6,936 bases of DNA from Geothrix sp. Its GTDB lineage: Bacteria > Acidobacteriota > Holophagae > Holophagales > Holophagaceae. The stretch spans positions 1-6,936 of the forward strand of contig JAMPXL010000047.1 in the NCBI GenBank assembly GCA_023701165.1, read 5' to 3'. The notes under the pieces were generated by a model. It was not told the origin of the DNA and made no database searches. It saw nothing but the letters and a program-made list of their open reading frames with translations. This document shows, piece after piece, positions 1 to 5,423 of this stretch (within the stretch, counting starts at the first letter, position 1; each line of letters begins with the position of its first letter). Both the position numbers and the translations under genes were made by a program.

Positions 1-189
1 CCGAAGGGCCTGGACACCCCGTCCTGGTACCTCCTGGGCGCCCTGAACCTGGCGCACCGCGTGGCGCGCCTGGAGCAGGAAGCCAACCAGCACACCCAGA
101 ACCTGGAACAGACTCCTTCGAAGTTGCTGAACGATGTTCCGGACGAACCTTCCGCCCCCGTGCCCTTCCTCCACGAGGACGGCGACTGA
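1..189 (+). CDS. zapA: ZapA-like cell division protein, C-terminal end (5' truncated by window edge)
   Basis: Frame 1 is open from the window edge to a TGA at 187-189 and gives the last 62 residues of a protein. The segment SWYLLGALNLAHRVARLEQE resembles the C-terminal part of ZapA, where an 'ALNIA-x-EL' helix leads into the coiled coil used for dimer and tetramer contacts. A short acidic, proline-containing tail (DVPDEPSAPVPFLHEDGD) follows. ZapA is a small cytosolic protein that bundles FtsZ filaments at the division ring. Context supports the call: zapA commonly sits just before the 6S RNA gene, and in several phyla near rny, as here. The N-terminal half, with the beta strands that would settle the family, is outside the window. 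The alternative is an unrelated short coiled-coil protein. The identification rests on one motif plus gene order. Confidence 0.6.
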   Translation, partial: PKGLDTPSWYLLGALNLAHRVARLEQEANQHTQNLEQTPSKLLNDVPDEPSAPVPFLHEDGD

Positions 190-359
190 TTTCCCTGCGA
201 GGCCCGTGATCATGGCCAAGCGCTTGTTCCGTAAGTCGACCTGGGAGACCTTCCCCCTGACCTGTGCGTTCCGCGCGTCGGCGCGCCTTAGCCAGGGTTT
301 CTGGTTTCCCCCCTATTAAACTAGGGAACTCGGCAAGCCTCCACGACTGAGCGGGGATC
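190..359 (+). ncRNA. ssrS: 6S RNA (SsrS) candidate
   Basis: The non-coding gap between the zapA-like gene and rny folds by eye into one long interrupted hairpin, as 6S RNA does. Closing stem: 192-198 (TCCCTGC) with 351-357 (GCGGGGA). Further helices: 205-208 with 342-345; 219-226 with 334-340 (one bulge); 229-231 with 331-333; 234-236 with 328-330. A large central bubble follows. Its 5' side (about 240-260, with ACCTTCCCCCTGACC) recalls the E. coli template strand around CAGTCCCCTGAGCC. The 3' side carries a small hairpin, 311-315 with 322-326, of the kind known in this part of 6S RNAs. The apical arm has 261-264 with 293-296 and a GCGCG/CGCGC hairpin at 273-286. The 5' start TTTCCCTGCGAGG is also typical. 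6S RNA mimics an open promoter and sequesters the housekeeping RNA polymerase in stationary phase. Ends are approximate and no clear promoter or terminator is visible. It could be processed from the zapA transcript. Confidence 0.68.
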
Positions 360-396
360 TTCATTTCGGGTGCTGGTGGCTTCTGGATCATTTCCC

Positions 397-401
397 AGGA
401 G
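397..401 (+). promoter_or_regulatory. Ribosome binding site that decides the rny start
   Basis: AGGAG lies 6 nt before the ATG at 408. It directly abuts the in-frame TTG at 402, which is too close for initiation. This places the rny start at 408 rather than 402. Confidence 0.75.
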
Positions 402-407
402 TTGCTG

Positions 408-2048
408 ATGACCTTGATCGATTGGATTTTCCTGTGTCTCGCCATCGCCGCCGGCGGCGTGGCGCTGTTGATGGCCATGAAGGCCCAGAAGGCCACCCTG
501 GAAAGCTCCCAGGCCCAGGCCAAGGCCGAGGCGGACACCAAGGTCCAGCGGGAGAAGCTGCTGGATGAGGCCAAGCGCGAGGCCCAGCGTCTCCGGGAGC
601 GCGGAGAGCAGGAGGCCGAGGCCCTCCGCAAGGAATCCGAGCTCAAGGTGAAGGAGCAGGCCCTCCAGGCGCGCCAGGAGGCCGAGAAGCTGCTGGCCGA
701 ACGGCAGGCCAACCTGGAGAAGCAGGAGCAGCGGCTGGTGTCCAAGGAGGCGGGCCTCCAGTCCAAGGAGGAGGGACTGGACAAGAAGCTCCAGCAGGTG
801 GAGCAGAAGACCAAGGATGTGGAGACGCTGACCGAGAAGCGCAAGGCCGAGCTGGAGAAGCTCGAGGCCCAGCAGGCCGAGGCCAGGCAGCTGGTGGAGG
901 CCCAGGCCAAGCGGCTGGAAGAAGTCGCGGGCCTCACCCGGGAGGATGCCAAGAAGGAGCTGATCGGGCAGCTGGAGTATTCCGCGAAGATGGATGCCGC
1001 CAAGCTGGTGCGCCGCGTCGACGAGGAGGCCCAGGAAGAGGCCGCGAAGAAGGCCCGCTGGACCATCGGCGCCGCCATCCAGCGGGTGGCTTCGGATGTC
1101 GTGACCGAGCAGGCCGTGAGTTCCGTCCAGCTGCCCAGCGATGACCTCAAGGGGCGCATCATCGGCCGGGAGGGCCGCAACATCCGGGCCCTGGAGAAGG
1201 CCACCGGCTGCGACCTCATCGTGGACGACACGCCGGAGAGCATCGTGGTATCGAGCTTCGATCCCATCCGCCGCGAAGTCGCGCGCCAGGCCATCCTCAA
1301 GCTCCTGGCCGACGGCCGCATCCATCCCGCCCGCATCGAGGAGGTGGTGGAGAAGGTCAAGGTGGACATGGACCAGCACCTCAAGGAGATCGGCGAGGCC
1401 GCCTGCATCGAGCTGGGCTTCCCGGACGTCCATCCCAAGCTGCACAAGCTGGTGGGGCGCCTGAACTACCGCACTTCGTACGGCCAGAACGTGCTGGAGC
1501 ACACCAAGGAGGTGGCCCGCATCGCCGAGTACATGGCGGGCGAGATGGGCGCGGATACCCGGCTCTGCCGCCGCGCGGGGCTCTTCCACGACATCGGCAA
1601 GGCCATCGACCGCGAGGTGGAGGGCACGCACATCGAGATCGGCATGCAGCTGATGCAGCGCTACGGGGAGAAGGAGGAGGTCATCCACGCCATGAGCTGC
1701 CACCACGGGGACTTCGAGCCCCGGACGGTGGAGGCCATGCTCATCACCGCCGCGGACGCCCTCAGCGCGGCGCGCCCCGGCGCCCGCCGCGAGATGCTGG
1801 AGACCTACGTCAAGCGCCTGGAGAAGCTGGAGGAGATCGCCGGCAGCTACAAGGGCGTGCAGAAGAGCTACGCCATGCAGGCGGGCCGCGAGATCCGTAT
1901 CCTCGTGGACGCCGGCTCCGTGAACGACGACCAGGCCTACTGGATCGCCAAGGACGTCAGCCGCCGCATCGAATCCGAGATGCAGTACCCCGGGCAGATC
2001 AAGGTCACGGTCATGCGGGAGCTGCGCGCCGTCGAGATCGCACGCTAG
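408..2048 (+). CDS. rny: Ribonuclease Y
   Basis: RNase Y is a membrane-anchored endoribonuclease that starts mRNA decay and takes part in RNA processing, often as the scaffold of an RNA-degrading complex. The 546-residue product has every expected part, in order. An N-terminal membrane helix (about 4-24) is followed by a long K/E/Q/A-rich coiled coil (about 25-190). A KH RNA-binding domain has its GREG loop at residues 253-256. An HD metal-dependent phosphohydrolase domain carries H365, the H394-D395 pair in FHDIGKA, H427, H432-H433 and D450 as likely metal ligands. The family is usually near 520 residues, so this one is slightly long, mainly in the coiled coil. The ATG at 408 is chosen because AGGAG lies 6 nt upstream. 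The gene follows the 6S RNA candidate and may be read from the zapA promoter through it. Nothing appears broken. Confidence 0.97.
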   Translation: MTLIDWIFLCLAIAAGGVALLMAMKAQKATLESSQAQAKAEADTKVQREKLLDEAKREAQRLRERGEQEAEALRKESELKVKEQALQARQEAEKLLAERQANLEKQEQRLVSKEAGLQSKEEGLDKKLQQVEQKTKDVETLTEKRKAELEKLEAQQAEARQLVEAQAKRLEEVAGLTREDAKKELIGQLEYSAKMDAAKLVRRVDEEAQEEAAKKARWTIGAAIQRVASDVVTEQAVSSVQLPSDDLKGRIIGREGRNIRALEKATGCDLIVDDTPESIVVSSFDPIRREVARQAILKLLADGRIHPARIEEVVEKVKVDMDQHLKEIGEAACIELGFPDVHPKLHKLVGRLNYRTSYGQNVLEHTKEVARIAEYMAGEMGADTRLCRRAGLFHDIGKAIDREVEGTHIEIGMQLMQRYGEKEEVIHAMSCHHGDFEPRTVEAMLITAADALSAARPGARREMLETYVKRLEKLEEIAGSYKGVQKSYAMQAGREIRILVDAGSVNDDQAYWIAKDVSRRIESEMQYPGQIKVTVMRELRAVEIAR

Positions 2049-2073
2049 GGTCCGTGTCCAGCCTGGGTGCAAG

Positions 2074-2108
2074 CCTGGGGCCCACCCCATTTTGAGACAG
2101 GCCCCGGG
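2074..2108 (+). terminator. GC-rich hairpin after rny, possible terminator without U tract
   Basis: CCTGGGGCC (2074-2082) can pair with GGCCCCGGG (2100-2108) over 9 bp with one G-U pair, around a 17-nt loop. It begins 26 nt after the rny stop, a fitting place for a terminator. It lacks the downstream U run of an intrinsic terminator, so it may only stabilise the 3' end or act with Rho. It overlaps the -35 of the promoter candidate listed next. Confidence 0.3.
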
Positions 2109-2119
2109 GTTCTGATACA
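2092..2119 (+). promoter_or_regulatory. Weak sigma-70-like promoter candidate for the hybrid kinase operon
   Basis: TTGAGA (2092-2097, five of six matches to TTGACA) and GATACA (2114-2119, three of six matches to TATAAT) are separated by 16 bp. Transcription would start near 2126, about 34 nt before the kinase start codon. The -10 match is poor and the site lies within a short spacer, so this is only a candidate. Confidence 0.25.
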
Positions 2120-2121
2120 GT

Positions 2122-2146
2122 CCAGGGAGGTCTAACCCCCTCCTGG
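2122..2146 (+). other. Leader hairpin just before the hybrid kinase start
   Basis: CCAGG-G-AGG (2122-2130) pairs with CCTCCTGG (2139-2146): eight base pairs, one bulged G at 2127, and an 8-nt loop. It ends 13 nt before the TTG start codon. It ties up the GGAGG-like bases at 2125-2130, leaving only a weak CAGG at 2148-2151 as ribosome binding site. It may affect translation, or may be a chance fold in GC-rich DNA. Confidence 0.3.
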
Positions 2147-2159
2147 TCAGGTATCACCC

Positions 2160-4439
2160 TTGGACATACTCCAGCCCTACCCATGCAGATCCGGCAGCTC
2201 CGGCGCGCCCGATGAATCCTGTCCGTACGCGAAACTGGCGGAGAACGCGGACCTCCAGCGCCAGCTCGCCGAAGGGCTCTACGCCCTGAGCCTCTCCCGC
2301 ACCTGCCCCGAGGTCTTCCAGTCGCTCCTGGGCCGGGCTGCCGCGGTCCTGCCGGGGCTCCACTGGTTCGTGAGCCCGGCCTCCGGGCGGGAAGGCGAGG
2401 ACCCGTCCGCGATCGTGGCCTGCTCGCTCACTCTGCAGGAGCGGCTTGGGCCGCTCCTGGACGGCTTCGGCCAGGCCTTCCGGGACACGGGCTTCGCCCA
2501 CGATGTCATGGCCCACCAGCGGATCTGCGTCGAGGCCGGCGACGCTGCCCGGGCCTGGGTGCCTCCCGCCCCGGTTCCCGCCCTGGGGGTGCTGCTCGGC
2601 ATCCCCCTCGTGTCCGAGGGCGAGGTCCTGGGAGCCCTGTTCGGCGTGTCGTTTCGGGACCAGCCTGGGGTGGAGCCCCACGAGGTGGAGCTCTCCGTGC
2701 TTCAAAGCCTGGCCCAGGTCGCGGCGCTGGCCCTGGAGCGCCTCCAGGCGGAAGCCCGCCTGGAGGAGGCCGCCCGGCTGTCCCACGATCTGGCCCAGGC
2801 CGTCCGGGACCTGGCCGTGGCCACGGACGAGGATCTGCTCATCGCCCAACTGTTCCGCTGGGCAGCGCTGCTGGCGCCCCTGCCGGAGTGGTGGTTCAAC
2901 CGCTACGATCCGGCCACCCGGAGCAGCCTCACCACCCACTGGACGCCCGGGGTGGAGGCCTTCGGTTCCCCGGAGGAGATCCGCCGCCCCTATCCGGTGC
3001 GCGGAAGCGCCTCCCTGGAGCGGCTCCACTTCCACCAGACGGCCATCCATCTGCCCCGATGGGAGGACGTTCCCGACCTGCCCCGCGATGACCGGTGGCC
3101 CTTCCGCACCATGGTGGGCCTGCCCCTGGCGCATGAAGGCACCCTCGTCGGAAGCCTCAGCGGCGGTTCCCTGGGCGAGCAAGGCCACATCCGCGTGTCC
3201 GACGCGCAGTTCGACGCCCTCAAGAGCCTGGCGGAGGCCGGGGGCCTGGTGATGAACCGCCTTCAGGCCCGCCGGAGCCTCGAAGCCCAGGAGCGGCAGC
3301 TGTTTCAGGCCCAGAAGATGGAGAGCCTGGGCGTTCTGGCGGGGGGCATCGCCCACGATTTCAACAACCTCCTCATGGGCGTCCTGGGGCATGCGGGCCT
3401 CGCGCTGGAGCAGCTCAGCCCCCTGCATCCAGCCAAGCGCAACCTTGAAGCCATCCAGAAGGCCGGCCAGCGGGCGGCGGACCTGACCCGCCAGATGCTG
3501 GCGTATTCCGGCCGCGGCCAGTTCGTGGTGCGGAACCTGGACCTCACCGTCCAGGTCGAGGAGATGCTCCACCTGCTGGAAGTGAGCCTCCCCAAGACAG
3601 TGGTCCTCCACCTGGACCTGAGAAAAGGCCTGCCCACCGTGTCCGCAGACGCCTCTCAGATCCAGCAGGTGATCATGAACCTGGTGATCAATGCGGCCGA
3701 GGCCATCGGCGAGGCCTCGGGCGACATCACCATCGCCACGGGCGCGCTGCGGGTGGATGAGGCCGCCATCCAGACCATGCTCCTGGGGCAGGATGTGGCC
3801 CCTGGGACCTACGTGTGCTTTGAGGTCACCGACACGGGCTGCGGCATGGATCCAGACACCATCTCCCGCATCTTCGAACCCTTCTTCACCACGAAGTTCA
3901 CCGGCCGGGGCCTGGGGCTCTCCGCCATCATGGGCATCGTCCGGGGCCACAAAGGGGCCCTGAGGGTGTACTCGGAGGTGGGTCATGGAACCACCTTCAA
4001 AATGCTGCTTCCAGCGCTGGAGGCGGCCGGCGAGGCGCCGCCCGCCCCCACGGCGGAATCGGCCTGGGCCGCCAGCGGGCTTGTCCTGGTGGTGGACGAT
4101 GATGAGACGGTGCGGGCCGTGGCCCGGCAGGCCCTGGAGCGGAAGGGCTTCTGCGTGCTGGAGGCCCAGGACGGGCGGGAAGCGGTGGACCTGGTGCGCG
4201 GGCAGGGCCCGGCCATCAGCCTCGTGCTGCTGGACATGACCATGCCGCGGATGGGGGGAGAGGAGGCCTACCGCGAGATGCGCAGGCTTCATCCGGATAT
4301 CCGCGTGATCCTGAGCTCTGGCTACAACGAGGTTGAAGCCATGGGCCGCTTCCGGGGCAAGGGACTTAAGGGCTTAATCCAGAAGCCCTACGGCCCCCGG
4401 GAGCTGTTGGCTACGATTCAGGGGGCGCTGGAGGCCTGA
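2160..4439 (+). CDS. Soluble hybrid sensor histidine kinase: GAF-GAF-HisKA-HATPase-receiver
   Basis: This 759-residue protein senses an unknown signal, phosphorylates its own histidine and can pass the phosphate to its own C-terminal receiver. Two GAF-type sensor domains come first (about 35-190 and 210-368); GIPLVSEGEVLGALFG and GLPLAHEGTLVGSLSG are their matching core strands. A short linker leads to the HisKA dimerisation domain, with H399 in LAGGIAHDFNNLL. The HATPase domain has its N-box (N511 in NLVINAAEA), G1 (D558, G560 and G562 in DTGCGMD), F-box (FEPFFTTK, 572-579) and G2 (GRGLGL, 582-587). The receiver (about 640-757) has an acidic D646-D648 cluster, phosphoacceptor D692 and K742. 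No membrane helix or signal peptide is seen, so it is cytosolic. The TTG start is the only reasonable one: an in-frame stop lies at 2133, with no other start between. The output partner is not in the window; phosphate could go to a separate Hpt protein. The ligand cannot be read from the sequence. Confidence 0.93.
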   Translation: MDILQPYPCRSGSSGAPDESCPYAKLAENADLQRQLAEGLYALSLSRTCPEVFQSLLGRAAAVLPGLHWFVSPASGREGEDPSAIVACSLTLQERLGPLLDGFGQAFRDTGFAHDVMAHQRICVEAGDAARAWVPPAPVPALGVLLGIPLVSEGEVLGALFGVSFRDQPGVEPHEVELSVLQSLAQVAALALERLQAEARLEEAARLSHDLAQAVRDLAVATDEDLLIAQLFRWAALLAPLPEWWFNRYDPATRSSLTTHWTPGVEAFGSPEEIRRPYPVRGSASLERLHFHQTAIHLPRWEDVPDLPRDDRWPFRTMVGLPLAHEGTLVGSLSGGSLGEQGHIRVSDAQFDALKSLAEAGGLVMNRLQARRSLEAQERQLFQAQKMESLGVLAGGIAHDFNNLLMGVLGHAGLALEQLSPLHPAKRNLEAIQKAGQRAADLTRQMLAYSGRGQFVVRNLDLTVQVEEMLHLLEVSLPKTVVLHLDLRKGLPTVSADASQIQQVIMNLVINAAEAIGEASGDITIATGALRVDEAAIQTMLLGQDVAPGTYVCFEVTDTGCGMDPDTISRIFEPFFTTKFTGRGLGLSAIMGIVRGHKGALRVYSEVGHGTTFKMLLPALEAAGEAPPAPTAESAWAASGLVLVVDDDETVRAVARQALERKGFCVLEAQDGREAVDLVRGQGPAISLVLLDMTMPRMGGEEAYREMRRLHPDIRVILSSGYNEVEAMGRFRGKGLKGLIQKPYGPRELLATIQGALEA
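4430..4434 (+). promoter_or_regulatory. Ribosome binding site of the DUF486 gene, inside the kinase gene's end
   Basis: GGAGG lies 8 nt before the ATG at 4443, within the last codons of the kinase gene. Ribosomes finishing the kinase would arrive at the next start, which suggests translational coupling. Confidence 0.7.
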
Positions 4440-4442
4440 GCC

Positions 4443-4772
4443 ATGCGGACCGTCATCCTGCTCGTTCTTAGCAATGTTTTCATGACCTTCGCCTGGTACG
4501 GCCACCTGAAGCACCATCGCGACTCCCCACTCTGGATCGCGATCCTGGCCAGCTGGGGCATCGCGTTCTTCGAATACTGCCTCATGGTCCCCGCGAACCG
4601 CATCGGCTACGGGCGGTTCACGCTGCCCCAGCTGAAGGTGATCCAGGAGGTGGTGACCCTGCTGGTCTTCGCGGTGTTCACCGTGGCCTGGATGCGGGAG
4701 CGCCTGCACCTCAACCACCTGTGGGCAGGGCTCTGCCTGGTGGGGGCGGTGTTCTTCACGTTCCGGAAGTAG
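4443..4772 (+). CDS. DUF486 family small membrane protein (DMT-like, four helices)
   Basis: The 109-residue product matches the DUF486 family (COG3169, related to drug/metabolite transporter folds) along its whole length. The start MRTVILLVLSNVFMTFAWYG, the centre WGIAFFEYCLMVPANRIGYG and the segment LKVIQEVVTLLVFAVF are recognisable family signatures. Four membrane helices are visible at about residues 3-20, 30-50, 66-83 and 90-107, so it is an inner-membrane protein. Its size suggests it works as a dimer, as small DMT-type proteins do. No substrate is established for the family, and none can be inferred here. It starts 3 bp after the hybrid kinase stop with its own GGAGG, so the two genes share an operon. 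Whether they share a function is unknown; DUF486 genes occur in many contexts. The gene is complete, with typical base composition. Confidence 0.9.
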   Translation: MRTVILLVLSNVFMTFAWYGHLKHHRDSPLWIAILASWGIAFFEYCLMVPANRIGYGRFTLPQLKVIQEVVTLLVFAVFTVAWMRERLHLNHLWAGLCLVGAVFFTFRK

Positions 4773-4778
4773 GCCGGC

Positions 4779-5423
4779 TCAGGGCTGCATGTGGATGATG
4801 CCGCGCCGCAGGGCCACCATGGCGGCCTCGGTGCGGTCCTTCACCTGGAGCTTGCGGAGCAGGTTGTTCACGTGGATCTTCACCGTGGGCTCCGCCAGGC
4901 CCAGCTCGTCGGCGATCTCGCGGTTGCGCTGGCCCTCGGCCAGGAGCCGCAGCACGTCCAGCTCGCGGGGCGTGAGGCGCTCGGATTCCATGGCCTCCAC
5001 CAGCCGCGCCGCGGCGGCGGGCGGCAGGTAGCGGTTCCCCGCGGCGACGGCCCGGACGGCTTCGATGAGCGTGGCCCGCCGCATGCTCTTCAGCAGGTAG
5101 CCCCGGGCTCCGGCCTCCAGGGCCCGCTGGATGTCCGCATCGCCATCGAAGGTCGTCAGCACCAGCACCCGGGCGTCCGGATCCTCCCGGCGGATGGCGG
5201 CGATGGCCGCGACGCCGGGCTGCCCCGGCAGTTGAAGGTCCATGATGGTGACCGTGGGCCGCAGGGTCCGCCAGGCGGTGACGGCTTCCAGGCCGTCGCC
5301 CGCTTCGCCGACCACTTCGATGTCGGGCTCGCTCTGGTGGAGGATGGCGACGAGGCCATCCCGCACCACGGGGTGGTCGTCCACGATGAGCAGCCGGATG
5401 GGAGCCGATGGGACCGTGGTCAT
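4779..5423 (-). CDS. NarL/FixJ-type response regulator with LuxR-type DNA-binding domain
   Basis: This 214-residue transcription factor is the likely partner of the sensor kinase encoded directly upstream. The receiver domain (about 9-125) has the acidic pair D15-D16, phosphoacceptor D62 in IMDLQLPG, T90/T91 and K112 in GYLLKS, all expected for an active receiver. The C-terminal LuxR-type helix-turn-helix (about 148-210) reads LTPRELDVLRLLAEGQRNRE and continues into the recognition helix around EPTVKIHVNNLLRKL. The ATG at 5423 is preferred over the GTG at 5432 because the GTG overlaps the ribosome binding site, while the ATG sits 8 nt from it. The start overlaps the kinase stop as ATGA, so translation is probably coupled. 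The TGA end lies 6 bp from the end of the convergent DUF486 gene. Target promoters are unknown; autoregulation is common in such pairs but cannot be shown here. Confidence 0.95.
   Translation of the reverse strand: MTTVPSAPIRLLIVDDHPVVRDGLVAILHQSEPDIEVVGEAGDGLEAVTAWRTLRPTVTIMDLQLPGQPGVAAIAAIRREDPDARVLVLTTFDGDADIQRALEAGARGYLLKSMRRATLIEAVRAVAAGNRYLPPAAAARLVEAMESERLTPRELDVLRLLAEGQRNREIADELGLAEPTVKIHVNNLLRKLQVKDRTEAAMVALRRGIIHMQP

Noticed and set aside
134..319. Short plus-strand frame (61 residues) across the zapA end and 6S region
   Set aside because: It overlaps the zapA-like frame and the RNA candidate, has no ribosome binding site, and its product is unlike any protein I recognise.
314..319. 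TATTAA as a -10 promoter element for rny
   Set aside because: There is no acceptable -35 at the right spacing (about 291-296). The AT-rich bases are better explained as stem end and loop of the small hairpin on the 3' side of the 6S central bubble.
480..980. Repetitive AAGG/GAGG-rich stretch in rny as a possible DNA repeat
   Set aside because: It encodes the K/E/Q/A-rich coiled coil normal for RNase Y. The repetition is at the amino acid heptad level, not an exact DNA repeat.
321..2090. 589-residue open frame antisense to rny
   Set aside because: It lies wholly opposite a clear RNase Y gene. Its product is a leucine/glycine/histidine-rich low-complexity string with no domain, as expected for the complement of GC-rich, third-position-biased coding DNA.
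2154..4292. 712-residue open frame antisense to the hybrid kinase
   Set aside because: It mirrors the kinase gene, has no recognisable domain or sensible ribosome binding site, and is explained by the codon bias of the real gene.
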